Shown here piece after piece: positions 25,126 to 35,525 of a stretch of 64,000 nt of DNA; the stretch's first letter is position 1; each line of letters begins with the position of its first letter. The stretch covers positions 108,931,447 to 108,995,446 of the forward strand of contig CM061920.1 of assembly GCA_031002005.1 (NCBI GenBank). The letters are read 5' to 3'. The translations under genes were made by a program, and so were the position numbers. The DNA comes from Vandiemenella viatica. Its lineage: Eukaryota; Arthropoda; Insecta; Orthoptera; Morabidae. The notes beneath the pieces are model-generated. The model was not told where the DNA came from, searched no databases, and saw only the letters and a program-made list of their open reading frames with translations.

Positions 25126-25188
25126 ATAAATAAAATAGATGCATTAAGATGTCTAAAAGAAATTAACGTCTCTGCTGATCAAAGCTTA

Positions 25189-26067
25189 TTGAAATCAGAA
25201 ATTCCAACTGACATACCAGTATGTACTAATAAAGTAAACAATTCAAAGTCATTGAATCAAAATGATCATACCACTATTCTCCATCAAAATATTGGAGGAA
25301 TATGTAGTAAAACTGGTGACATTACCTTATGTCTTGAAGACATTCAAAATTCCATAAATTTTAATGCAGATGTTTTGTGCATATCTGAAAATCATTTGTC
25401 TAACACAGGAATATCTCAGCTGTCCATCCCAAATTATAAACTAAGCTCTCATTTCTGTAGATGTAAAATGGATAAAGGGGGAATTGCCATTTTTGTTAAA
25501 AATTATATTCAATGCAACAGTATAGTTACAAGTAAGTATTGTATAAAACAGCATTTTGAATGCTGTGTTACAAAATTGTAATATGGTAAGGAAGAACTCA
25601 TAGTAAGAGCAATTTACAGGACCCCCTCAGGAAATTTGGGACTGTTTCTATCTCAGTGAGAGCCTTTGTTACCATGTTTCACAAATAACAATCAAATAGT
25701 TTTATGTTGAGATTTTAATGTTGACTTTCTCACTCACAGTAATGAGAGGCTAAATATGGAAGCCTTGATGTTGTCTTTTAACTTAATGACACTTGTAAAT
25801 TTCCCTACCAGAATACAAAATAATAGCAGGACTGCAACTGATAATTTCCTTATGGATATTTCAGAGTACAGTAATTACAACATACTTTCAGTAATAAATG
25901 GTATCTCAGATCATGATGCCCAGCTGTTATCTATCAAGCCCAGAAACATTGTTAAACAGATAAAGAAAATCTGGACATATAGAAGAAATATTAATGAAAA
26001 CAATATAAAACAGTCCATAGATTCCTTAAATAATAAACAATGGAAAGAAGTGTATCAATATAATAAT
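25189..26067 (+). pseudogene. LINE A copy 1 endonuclease domain
   Basis: The frame reads ILHQNIGGICSKTGD, DVLCISENHLSNTGISQLSI, KGGIAIFVKN and, after decayed sequence around 25610-25740, LMTLVNFPTRIQNNSRTATD and ISDHDAQLL. These are motifs of the apurinic/apyrimidinic-type endonuclease that nicks target DNA for reverse transcription. The D-F-N-V-D block near 25720 is present but carries a Gly to stop or Cys change just before it (TGA in place of GGA in frame). The SDHD catalytic block is intact. Confidence 0.75.
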
Positions 26068-26171
26068 ATTTAATTAAATTCTGACTGAGCGCACACCACA
26101 GTGGCAATTTTCCTACACCCATCTTCTCCTGTTCCTGCACCCACCTACATTTGACCTCTGCAAATTTTAGC
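26068..26171 (-). mobile_element. LINE C 3' scrap nested in LINE A
   Basis: The sequence 'ttaattaaattctgactgag' followed by 'cacagtggcaattttcctac' is the reverse complement of the LINE C tail and 3' UTR. It is absent at the corresponding place in LINE A copy 2 (about 38060-38090). About 104 bp were inserted between the endonuclease and RT domains, so LINE C was active after LINE A copy 1 landed. Confidence 0.7.
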
Positions 26172-28148
26172 TTTCTAAATATATTTCTAAAACTTTTTGA
26201 AGGAAGTTTCAAAGAAAGAAAGTTTTCAACACTCCACACAGTGAACTGGATAAGGGATGGATAACAAAGGGTATTAGAGTATCTAGTAAAACAAAAGGTA
26301 CCTTTACTTAAAAGTAAGAAAATCAGATAACTATATACTGAACGCTCATTATAAACATTATTCTACAATACTAAGAAATGTAATGAGAAAGGTCAAGAAC
26401 AGGTAAATATTAGAGAAAATAAAGAATTCAGGCAATAGGATGAAAACTATATGGAATATAATAAAAACTGAAAAAGGAAACTCTGTAAATCACCCTAAAG
26501 ACATAAAAATAGAACAAAATGTATCTGTGCATAGTGAAGTAGGGGAATTTTCTAAAATATTTAACAAACATTTTACTTCAGTTATAGAGAAATTGGGCAT
26601 AGAAAAGCAATACCCACATAGTGCACAAGACTTGTTCAGACTGCTTTCCCAAATAGATTTGTGGAGATGCAATTGCCACCAGTAACAGTCTCAGAAATAA
26701 ACAAACTCATGAAACAATTAAAATCTAAAAAATCTCCTAGCTATGGCAATATTTCAAGTAAATTACTGAAAAGATGTTCAGATTGTATTAATCATGTCTT
26801 GCCTACATTTGTAATGAATCCTCAATGCAATGTGTGTTTCCAAATAAACTAAAATATTCAGTTGTAAAACTATTGTTTAAAATAGGAGAAGCAACACATG
26901 CAGATAACTACTATCTCATTTCATTACTTTGAGAATTCTTGAAGATTTTTTAAAAATTCATGTATCGTAGAGTAATAAAACATGTTATGCAATATATCAT
27001 CCTCACTAATTCACAATTTGGGTTCCAACAAGGATCATCCATAGAAATGGTTATATATTCAATTTTGAATAATACATTTGAGGAACTGAATAATAAAATG
27101 AGCCTTGTAGGAATATTTTGTGATCTTGTAAAAGCATTTGACTGTATAAATCATGAATTACTTCTGAAAAAATGGATTACTATTGTATTTATGGAACTGC
27201 AGATAAATGGTTTAAATCATACATGGAAAGTCGAATGCAAAAAGTTTCCATTTTTGATTCTAAAATAAGTAAAGATGCTTCATCAGACTGGGAGAAAAAA
27301 AAAAACATGGAATTCCGCAAGGCTCTGTCCTAGGACACCTCCTCTTTTTGTTATACATCAATACACTTCCCGGAATCTTATCCGACAAAGTTAAGAGTGT
27401 TTTATTTACAGATGACACTAACCTGACTGTGAGAAAAATACCAAACAGTAATCTGGAATTTAATGTAAATGAAGTAGAAAATTGGTTTAAGGCAAATTCA
27501 TTAAAATTAAATTTTGAAAAAAAAAAAAAAACACATTGTATTAGGTTTAAAACAAAAAATTATACACAGACAGATCTACAAGTAAGCTATAAAAATAGAT
27601 TAGAAACTCTATTGGCACAAACATATCACTTCACTGTTGAAGAAGTTAAGTAGTGCCACCTTTGCAATACAAACACTTTCTCAAACAGCAGATCTAGAAT
27701 TCAGTGATGTCATATGGCATAATTTTTTGGGGAAACTCTTCACAAAGTAAAAAAATTTTCATAGCACAAAAAAGAGCTATTAGGATGCTGTGTAGGGTAA
27801 AATCAAGAACTTCTTGCAGACAACTTTTTAAAAAATCTCAATATTCTTGCAATGACTTCTCAGTATGTATATTGTCTCATTTGCTTTGTCATAGAAAATT
27901 TTAACCTGTTTACATCTAACTCACAGGTACACAATTTCAATACAAGAAACAAAAATAACTTGCACAAAACACAAACATCTCTGTCATTAGCACAAAGAGG
28001 AGTTAATTGTTCTGGGATACATCTGTTTAATAAACTTCGCAAGAGTATAAAACAGTTTGCAGATAATAAAGATATATTTAAACAAAAACTGAAAGATTAT
28101 GTTATTGGCAACTCCTACTCCATTCAAAAATTTGAACAAAATAATTAA
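26172..28148 (+). pseudogene. LINE A copy 1 reverse transcriptase and C-terminal region
   Basis: Pieces in order: WNIIKTEKGNSVNHPKDIKI (about 26450), the KKSPSYGNISSKLLKRC block (about 26740), LTNSQFGFQQGSSIEMVIYS (27000), DLVKAFDCINHELLL (motif A; 27120-27170), a decayed PQGSVLG block (27315), VLFTDDTNLTV (motif C, F-T-DD; 27400) and the C-terminal YGIIFWGNSSQSKK (27705). Compared with copy 2 there are several frameshifts, an A-run expansion at about 27520, and internal deletions around 27600-27690. Confidence 0.75.
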
Positions 28149-28599
28149 TTGTTTTCAAATTGATCATTTGCAAAGTTCAGTTGTAAAAATTAATGTTTAT
28201 TTTTATTCTCTTTGTTTTCATAATATATGATTGTTTTCACTATGATTATACGTATGTGTATTAACCATGACATGTTTCACATCCCAGAGGTTCTTCCTCA
28301 GCAGGGATCCATGAAACAAGATTGATAAATAAATAAATAAAAAATACAGAATTGTGGGACATCCTAGCACTGTTGAACAAAATTTTTATATTTAAAGATT
28401 ATTTTTAAACTTTTAGTTCACATTTCTACAAAAGCATGTATTTTAGTTTTTTAACGTATAATTTTATTTTTCTCTTGTCAGACTATCATAAACTACAAAC
28501 AGAGATAGTTAAATGATGGAAATAAATATTAACTTGCTGTTGTGTGATCTGTACTTTATTTTAACTGTGACAAATAATATGAATGAAAAACTACATGGT

Positions 28600-29040
28600 T
28601 TGGCTTGGAAACCCCCTCCCCCCAGCCCAGCATTCTATGCCTCAACACCAATATATGCCTTGTATACTTACAGCATTCTCTTCACCAGCCTCCTGTCTTC
28701 AGTGAATCCCATTGTAGAATTCTTATTATATATTGAGTAATGCAGTGATTTCCAGAGACAAATCTAGCATCTCTACCTTGCAACTCCTGTATTTGATACA
28801 AAAAATTTGGGTCCCATGTTACACCACTATATTCAAACAATGGTCTGACCCAAGTTTTGTAACTTAATTCCCTTACTTCTCTGGTACATCCCCTCATCAT
28901 TCTCTTCAACAAGTGAAGGATTTTGTAACCTTTTCCTATTACCTGTCAAATGTGGCCTGCCTCATTGGTTTTGTTATTGAACATTATGCAATGTATTTAC
29001 ATTTCAAGTCTTCAACAAGCCATTTTTGTTATATAACCTA
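28600..29040 (-). mobile_element. LINE C fragment
   Basis: The minus-strand frame at 28682-28912 reads MLKRMMRGCTREVRELSYKT, VRPLFEYSGVTWDPNFLYQI and RDARFVSGNHC, corresponding to the start of the LINE C C-terminal region at 17.5 kb. The upstream RT part (to about 29040) is decayed, and the downstream portion is cut off at about 28600, where a C-rich stretch begins. Confidence 0.7.
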
Positions 29041-30389
29041 AATTTTTTAAATAAATCACCAAAATTAATAGAAAGAGTTGCTACCTAATTTCAATCCAAT
29101 TGTAAAGCAGATTTAAAACCGTTTTCTTGCAATTTTCAAATGATAAGTGGAAGTAAATAGTGAAATGCGATCAAAATAATTGGTAAACATTGGCCGTATA
29201 TAGGGATTTGTCTTATTTTGGCATAGAAAATGGTACATTCATTTTCAAAGGTGCAATTAGTGATAAGGATCAAAACGAGGTATGACACTTTGTAGACATA
29301 AAATTGTACTGAAGAGATATTTGATTTTGAAGTTGACATGGAAGCATGGTATAAATGATCGAAATAAATAGTTAAATAGTTTTTAAGCTCTTAGTTTTCA
29401 ACTTACCAAAAAGATTTATAGCTTAAAAGATGGACTAAATTTTTAAAAAATTACAAATTGGTAGGTAAAAGTGAAGTAATGCTTTGTAGGATTTTATGAT
29501 TTTTGGGAGGAGAAAATTTGTTTTCATGAAGTATAATTTGGTTAAGGGGGAGTATATTTAAAAGAAAGTGGAATTTTTTTCTGTGCATAATGCATAAGTT
29601 TTTATAAAAATCCATACAATACTTTGGCCAGAATAGATAAAAGTAAAATTTATGGTTATTCCAAGATGATGGCAACTTCCAGTTGAAAGATTTGAGAGAA
29701 TTTTAGGTGTAACTACTTAATTTGCAGCCAAACCACTAGAGCAAGAGAAATTTTTGTAAGTGTTGATTTTAACATTTAGGCCAAGGGGTACCTCACAAAA
29801 ATTTCAGATAGATTAGGGTAAAAATAAGGTTAAATGGTAAAAAAAATCCCCAAAGACGTTGCAAAATCCCCTAGACCCTCGAAACTCATGGCGGGGGCAG
29901 TCAATGGAAAGCACTCGTAAGGAGTGGTCATGCGTGGCGTACAGCTGATTTGGCGCAAAATGTAGTGGATAGGCAAACCATTAGACCAGAAATGAGGCAG
30001 GCTAGGCAGACATCTTAGATTATTTTCAAGTGACAGTGCAGGAGTGGACATGCTCTCGATGTAACTGAACTTTATACAGTTGGGTGTTCTTGGGAGTTGG
30101 TTGTGGCTTGCATCATGGTTCATATCTGCAATTAATTAATTTTCGAAAAGAAGTTTCGATGCTCTAGATTTTTCACCGTATGTTATACTGAAATTTGAAG
30201 AATAAATTGTCTGAAATTTACTTGAAGGTCTATAGTGCACTATTATTTCAAACCTACCCTCACAAACTATATGTTGGCAACCAAATGACTATCTATCCTT
30301 AGGCCACTCTAATGTTCACATTTTAGTGTAAACTGTTATAAACTAACCCCCCCCCCCCCCAAACAGAATACGTTGACAATTTATTCGCC
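29041..30389. other. No recognised gene
   Basis: AT-rich region. A minus-strand frame of 97 codons at 29830-30123 is more GC-rich than its surroundings but matches no family I recognise. A C14 homopolymer lies at 30348-30361. No TE borders were identified. Confidence 0.35.
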
Positions 30390-30840
30390 ATCTTTTAATC
30401 ATCTACATCTACTTTAATACAGAATTGCAGAATTCACAAATATTGTAATTGACGGAGGATGCTTTGCACCATAACTAATTCTGGGCATTTCAGTCTCAAA
30501 TAGCCTGAGGAAAGAAAGAATAGATATAAGCATCAGAACAGTGTCTTATTTGTCTAATCTTAACCCTCTCATCATTGTGACCTAAGTAGTTGGTGGACAA
30601 AGTATTTCATTACACTTGTAAATGAAAGAAGAATTATCCATATTCACCAACAAATTCAGACAAAACCCAGAAAAATCTATGCATCAATTCTGTGATGCTT
30701 TTGCTGTAGCAAGCAGTCACAAATTGAGTGGCTCTCCTCTGTATTTTCTCTAACGTGTCAATCAATCCCTTGCGATAAGGATCACCCTTTAGTATTTTTA
30801 TCCATGTACCAAAGAACCTGACTCTTCTTTGCATTTATCA
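30390..30840 (-). mobile_element. LINE E 3' fragment
   Basis: Read on the minus strand: GDPYRKGLIDTLEKIQRRAT, QFVTACYSKSITELMHR, and a 3' UTR equivalent to that at 1.0-1.1 kb, finishing in a 'agtagatgtagatgat' tail (forward 'atcatctacatctacttt' at 30399). It is 5'-truncated and contains stops. Confidence 0.7.
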
Positions 30841-31799
30841 TCATCCTGCATTGACTTACCCAGTTAGATATCCTGTCCAGATCACCCAGCAATCTTCTCC
30901 CATTTTGATCCTATTATATAACATTGTCACCTGCAACAAAACGTAACTTCTTACAGGAAACTATTAACACAATCATTCATTAGAATAACAAATATCAATG
31001 GTCCCAATACACTACCCTATGGAATTTCCTTTTTCACTTCTAATTCTTTTAATACTGCATTTCATACCATAACTTTTTGTTTTCAACGTTTTAAGAATTC
31101 TTCTACCTATCAAACTTCAATGTTTTTTACCTTATTTACCACCATTCGATGGCTCACTGTCAAATTAATTAATTAATTTTTAACTGTGATGGAGCACATG
31201 CTCAGGTGGCTGTTCCCTTAGTCATTTAATTACTCCGTTCTTCCTATTTTTAATTTTCTTATCTACTTTGAGTGTTAAATTTCTTCCCCATATACTTTTG
31301 CAATTTACAATTTTTAATTCCTTCAGTGTGTTTGGTAAATTATTCATTACTTCAACTGGTAATTTGTTCCAGTTCCTGACACCCTTACCCAAAAAAAGAA
31401 AAATTTCCTACTCCCTTATGCATTCCTTAGAAAAATCTAGTGCTACAGTATCAATTTGGCCTCCCTCATCCATTTTATCCGAAATACCTTGCATACAGCC
31501 CACTAACTGAGATTATCCTAATATCCTTGCTTGAAAACCATTTTCTTTCATCTCAGTTGCATGTCATTCTCTAAATTAATTTACCTACCGCTGAAACAAA
31601 CTGGTCAGCTTGTAATTATTGACGCTATTTGTTAATCACATCTTTCCAATCCTATGGTAAGCAGCAAATATCCAGATTCAATCTAAATAACATTTCAAGA
31701 TAAGATACAATGTAATCTCCTGTTTCACTAACACATCTGTAATAATATTATCTGCACCAGCCATTTTGTGCTTTTTTAGTTCCTTCATAATATCATCAG
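30841..31799 (-). mobile_element. LINE C reverse-transcriptase copy, split by another LINE C end
   Basis: The minus strand gives KKHKMAGADNIITDVLVKQE (about 31760), AAYHRIGKM (31650), DKMDEGGQIDTVALDFSK (31440-31490; motif A up to the Lys) and, beyond an interruption at 31157-31428, FD followed by a decayed NGGK. Later comes GTIDICYSNE and a TMLYNRIKMGEDC block (about 30910). The split falls inside the K-A-F-D motif. Confidence 0.65.
31157..31428 (-). mobile_element. LINE C 3' end nested inside LINE C RT
   Basis: The forward strand begins with a 'ttaattaattaatt' tail, then 'gatggagcacatgctcaggt' and the conserved 3' coding end, with the 'ctgacacccttacccaaaaa' and 'ctcccttatgcattcc' sections. 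It stops exactly where the RT motif A resumes. It is a 5'-truncated insertion of about 270 bp of the same family into an older copy. Confidence 0.65.
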
Positions 31800-32135
31800 C
31801 ATATTTAATTTAATTTAATTTATTTGCAATGGAGCACACGCTCCAGTGGCAATTTCCCTACACACCCAACTTCCCACTATCCTTCACTCACCTACATTTG
31901 CCCTCTACAAATTTCAACTTTAAATTCTTTTAACGTTTTTGGTAGGTTATTCATCATTCCCCTTGGTAACTCATTCCAATCCCTGACACCCTTACCTAAA
32001 AAAGAAAATCTTCCCACACCCTTGTGCCTGAAATCGAGTGCCAGCTTGTGGTCATGGTCATCTTTTCCCTTCCATGAACTACTTTTCATACCTACTGCAA
32101 TATCTTTCCATGCTGCCCATTCGTAATCTTGTAAA
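31800..32135 (-). mobile_element. LINE C 3' end, well preserved
   Basis: The minus-strand frame at 31892-32089 reads WKGKDDHDHKLALDFRHKGV, FLGKGVRDWNELPRGMMNNL and LKEFKVEICRGQ, nearly the same as the copy at 17.8-18.0 kb. The 3' UTR has 'ggagcacacgctccagtggc' and the tail is 'taatttaatttaattta'. It lies directly upstream, in element orientation, of the older split copy. Confidence 0.8.
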
Positions 32136-32234
32136 CAAGATTTTTATCTGATTTACTTCTTCCCTAACAGTTACATCAAACCAGTTACTTAACAGTTCTG
32201 TCTTTTACATATCCTCAGAAACTTCTTCATACTT

Positions 32235-32720
32235 ATCTACCATCATCATCAGCAGCCAGTTCAATCATTCATTTATGTGGCCTCCTAAGTCATGAATTCT
32301 GGTAGAACTTGAGCAGTATTTTCCAGGTTGCATGTTCTTGGGCAATTTTCTGCCAGTTAACTCTGACACCCGGTGAATGTGCTTATCCCATCTTCCTCTC
32401 GGTCTGTGGTGGTCTCTTGGTCTCCACTCTAACATTATTTTTGTCCATCTTTGGTCTTTTCTCCATGCAATGTGGTCACCCTATTGTCACTTCAGGGATG
32501 CTGTCTTCTCTAAGATGTCAGAGGCCTTTGTAACTGACCTAATATCGGTTAATCTTTTCATCTTTTCTCGCTAAGCCTAACATTGACCTTTCCATAGTTC
32601 TTTGAGCAGTCTTTAGTTTACCTTTTTTTAACTTCATTGCATTAGTCATAAACTGTTTATGACTATTGCAATCTTCCTGTGCTGACATATGGCTGTGAGA
32701 CCTGTTTTCTTTATATTTGT
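32235..32720 (-). mobile_element. LINE F 3' part with an inverted 5' segment
   Basis: From about 32636 leftward the minus strand reads LKKGKLKTAQRTMERSMLGL, then decayed RPPQTERKMG and NWQKIAQEHATW. These are the C-terminal blocks of RTE-like ORF2. Immediately to the right the plus strand reads CNLPVLTYGCETC (about 32660-32697), the block that should come just upstream. The junction is a short palindrome ('agtcataaac' / 'gtttatgact'). This head-to-head layout is what twin priming during LINE integration produces. Confidence 0.6.
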
Positions 32721-33049
32721 GAGCCTATTAGATCTGAGAATAATAGAATGCATCTCAAATGCCTCCCTTATCTATAATTGTCTAAATACAGCCCCTTCAC
32801 AACATTTTTGTAACATAACCACAGAAATTTCTGGATGCATCATTCAATGTTTCTTCACACTGATAATATTCTTCATAAACCTATCTTTGTCTCCCTTCTT
32901 ACCTGCTATTAATTACTTGTTTAGTTTATTCAAGTGTTGAATACTGCCCTGGTGTGTGTTAACTCTGTTGTTTTATCTTCTTACCAGACTTGTTTTTTTT
33001 TACTAAGCTACATTGTTCTTTATATTCCTACATCTCACAAGTAAGAGTC
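32721..33049. other. No recognised feature
   Basis: Spacer between LINE F and the gag remnant. An 83-codon plus frame is present but has no recognisable homology. Confidence 0.35.
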
Positions 33050-33069
33050 TTATATCTAGCTTTGCAATA

Positions 33070-33723
33070 TTTTCTGCATTTACATTCATCTTCCCACCTT
33101 CTCTAATTGTTTCATTGCCTCACTACTTTTCGAATAATGTCTCAAATACCTGTGTCCTCTTCCACTGTGGCCACTGATACGATGTTTGGTAATCTTTCAA
33201 ACTTCTTTCGTCCAATTCTTTTCTGGTGCATCATCTAAATGTATTGGCAACACTTAATAAAGTCATCTGTTGTGGAAATTTCCTTCAAAAGCAATGCTTG
33301 GTACATGTCCTCGGCAACGCATTTCATAAGGTGTGCTACTTTATCTTCTTCCTTCATTTTGGGGTCGACTATTTTACACAGCCCGAAGACACTTTGTATG
33401 TATGACTGTGTCGTTTCCCCTTGGCGCTGCGCTCTACACTTTAGTTTCTCTTCGGCATCACGTCCCTGCCGTTGTGTGTCTCCAAAGCACGCCGGCAGTT
33501 CTTTCTGGAATGCTGGCCAGCTATTCAGTTTCTCTTCGTTATTTTCGTACCATTGTTTGACTGTTCCTTCAAGGTAGAAAAATGCATTGGCCAGGCACAC
33601 TGTATTGTCCCAGTTGTTGAATTTAGTGATACGTCTGAAACCTTTCAGCCAGTTGCCCGGATCTTGGCCATCATCGCCTGAAAATACTGCTGGATGACGA
33701 ATGTGCTGGCAGGCGGTCGGCAT
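33070..33723 (-). pseudogene. Gag polyprotein fragment of an LTR retrotransposon
   Basis: The first 162 codons are open (33723 down to 33235). Motifs are DDGQDPGNWLKGFRRITKFN, LANAFFYLEGTVKQWYENNE, FQKELPACFGD and KKEEDKVAHLMKCVA-like segments, typical of the capsid-type gag domain. That domain packages RNA and forms the particle shell. After a stop at 33235 the same frame continues with RKKFERLPNIVSVATVEEDT, a tail common in gypsy-type gag of insects. There is no zinc knuckle. The start Met at 33723 fits the position about 180 bp downstream of the LTR. One in-frame stop is present, and the pol region is absent. Confidence 0.7.
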
Positions 33724-33907
33724 CGTCGTCGTCCTTAATTCTTCTTCTCCTTCTGACAGCTTCCACTCAGTCGAATATGGCTCGTACTCTGGCTTCTCGC
33801 CTCATAAGTGATGGCTCTCTCATGGTCTGATTGGGGCCATGGTGTTTTTGTAGATTCTAGCGGTCACGAGGATCTACCTGGCGTCTCAACCAGAATAATG
33901 TCATGTA

Positions 33908-35214
33908 CGAGGGTGAGTCAAATGAAAACCTTAAATATTTTTTTAAATATTATTTATTGTGGAGAAGTGGTACAAAGCTCTATCACTTTTCAACATAATC
34001 TCCCCCACGCTCAATGCAAGTCCTCCAGCACTTACAAAGTGCATAAATTCCTTTAAAAAAAAATTCTTTTGGTAGTCCGCGCAACCACTCATGCACCGCG
34101 TGGCGTACCTCTTCATCAGAACGGAACTTCTTTCCTTCCATTGCTTCTTTGAGTGGTCCAAACATATGGAAATCACTTGGGGCAAGGTCTGGTGAATATG
34201 GTGGATGAGGAAGTCACTCAAAATACAGGTCTGTGATTGTTGCAACTGTTGTACGGGCAGTGTGGGGCCTTGCATTGTCATTTTGCAAAAGGACACCTGA
34301 TGACAGCAATCCACGTCGCTTTGATTTGATTGCAGGCCGAAGATGATTTTTTAGGAGATCTGTGTATGAAAGTGGTGACAGTGGTCCCTCTAGGCATGTA
34401 ACGTTTCAAAATGACACCTTTTTCGTCCAAACAGAGAGTCAGCATAATCTTCCCTGCTGATGGTTCTGTTCGAAACTTCTTTGGTTTTGGTGATGAGGAA
34501 TGGCGCCATTCCTTGCTCGCTCTCTTCGTTTCCAGTTGGTGGAAGTGAACCCAGGTTTCGTCCCCAGTAACGATTCTTGCAAGGAAGCCATCACCTTCTC
34601 GTTCAAAGCGCCGAAGAAATTCTTCACAAGCATCAACACGTCGTTCTCTCATTTCAGGAGTCATCTGCCGTGTCACCCACAAGCAGACACTTTGTGAAAC
34701 TGGACCACATCATGTACAATGTGGTGTGATGAACCATGACTAATCTTTAAACATGATGTAATGTCATTCAGCGTCACTCGGTGGTTTTCCAGCACTATGG
34801 CTTCAACTGCTGCAATGTTCTGTCGAGTCACAACTCGTTGTGCCTGACCTGGACGAGGAGCATCTTCCACTGAAATCACACCATTTGCCAGCTTCCTACT
34901 CCATTCTTAGACTTGCTGGTGTGAGAAACATGCATCACCGTACTGAACCTTCATTCTTCGATGAATTTCAATAGGTTTCACACCTTCACTACTCAAAAAC
35001 CGAATAACAGAACGCTGTTCTTCCCTGGTTGAAGTCTCAAGTGGGGCAGCCATCTTTATACTGATACTGCGACGGTATTTGTGCATCTGCACTATGCTGC
35101 CACCTACAGGCCATTCTGCAGGCTGCTTGTAGCACGCTTACCAACTTACAGGATAACAGCGCGAAATTTCGATTTTTTATTAAAAATTTAAGGTTTTCAT
35201 TTGACTCACCCTCG
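33908..35214 (-). mobile_element. Mariner-family transposon, 1307 bp
   Basis: The terminal inverted repeats are perfect over about 29 bp, beginning CGAGGGTGAGTCAAATGAAA at both ends. They are flanked by the TA target duplication at 33906-33907 and 35215-35216. Length and structure are those of a standard mariner (IS630/Tc1/mariner superfamily). Transposase fragments on the minus strand cover the whole protein. It sits inside the last few bases of an LTR, so it post-dates that retrotransposon. Confidence 0.92.
33980..35053 (-). pseudogene. Mariner transposase (DD34D), broken
   Basis: The start ATG at 35053 gives MAAPLETSTREEQRSVIRFL. Blocks in order: an N-terminal HTH, SVEDAPRPGQAQRVVTRQNI (linker, about 34860), VTGDETWVHFHQLETKRAS (first catalytic Asp, about 34565), LLQNDNARPHTA (second Asp, about 34285), HPPYSPDLAPSDFHMFGPLK (third Asp, about 34180) and the C-terminal GGDYVEK. 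Breaks are a TAA at about 34907 in the Y-E-W position, a TGA just before the third Asp block, and frameshifts near 34680 and 34350. All three catalytic Asp codons survive, but no single frame encodes the protein. Confidence 0.88.
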
Positions 35215-35450
35215 TAGTAAACCACAATCAAAGTCCTTGGGCGTAGCGTGGTTGTTGATGAAACACTTACTTTAATGCAAAGAAGGTTTATTAAGCAGTT
35301 GGAACAGTACAGAAGCACAGAGCGAACTGACTCTGGCTAGAAAGGAGTATCGCTTATATAGTAATGAAGAACAGTCTAGAACATTAACACTAGTTACAAC
35401 AAGAACATTCCAGAACAGTTTACGCAAAGTTAAGAAATTAAAATTTTACA

Positions 35451-35525
35451 GGACTTGTTGGATTAGAACCCATGACCTTTAGGTCCACAGTCTCTTAACT
35501 TAACCACTACACTACAACAGTCTTT
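35451..35525 (-). repeat. tRNA-like relic abutting the LTR
   Basis: On the minus strand the block has an A-box-like TAGTGTAGTGGTTAAG and a B-box GGTTCTAATCC at about the right spacing, with a CTGTGGA segment between them in the anticodon-loop position. The 3' side ...AACAAGTC partly pairs with a 5' GACTGTT, so an acceptor stem is just visible. It ends exactly where the LTR begins. It is a decayed tRNA gene or a SINE head; I cannot decide. Confidence 0.45.

Larger units (their letters stand above)
24061..28347 (+). mobile_element. LINE A copy 1, CR1/Jockey group, apparently full length
   Basis: The borders are set by where it interrupts the foldback arm. In order it carries a short 5' UTR, an ORF1 with a PHD-type zinc finger and an SGNH-hydrolase-like domain, an AP-type endonuclease, a reverse transcriptase, and a 3' UTR ending 'gattgataaataaataaata'. 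Length is about 4.3 kb including a nested LINE C scrap at 26068-26171. Stops and frameshifts in every domain show it is inactive. PHD plus esterase in ORF1 is the CR1-type arrangement; the 3' tail is a short tetranucleotide repeat. Confidence 0.8.
23740..28475. mobile_element. Foldback (palindromic) element split by a LINE
   Basis: Left-arm landmarks 'actaaaatacctgattttgt' (23765) and 'gatgtcccacaattca' (23832) recur in reverse complement at 28350-28460. The inner arm 'aataagcttaaaataagaat' (23861) recurs in reverse complement at about 24030. Joining the pieces gives one element of about 450 bp with arms of about 190 bp and a spacer of about 50 bp. Its right arm is interrupted between its inner and outer halves by the LINE A copy at 24061-28347. 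No transposase is present and no target duplication was fixed. Confidence 0.75.
33050..35450 (-). mobile_element. LTR retrotransposon remnant (5' LTR + gag), Ty3/gypsy-like
   Basis: A gag-like gene on the minus strand is preceded by an LTR that starts TGTAAAATTTTAA (35450 leftward) and ends at a CA (33904-33905). It contains TATATAAG (about 35353-35360) and AATAAA (about 35287-35292). The LTR is split by a mariner at 33908-35214; without it the LTR is about 238 bp. Beyond gag no protease, RT or second LTR is visible, so most of the element is lost. Directly after the LTR end, 'tgacattattctggttgaga' may hold the primer-binding site, but I cannot name the tRNA. Confidence 0.6.

Noticed and set aside
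29830..30123. 97-codon minus-strand frame near a GC-richer patch
   Set aside because: Could not be matched to any gene or TE family; kept only as unrecognised sequence.
33239..33681. Three plus-strand frames of 69-112 codons over the gag region
   Set aside because: They are antisense shadows of the minus-strand gag gene, which has clear family motifs.
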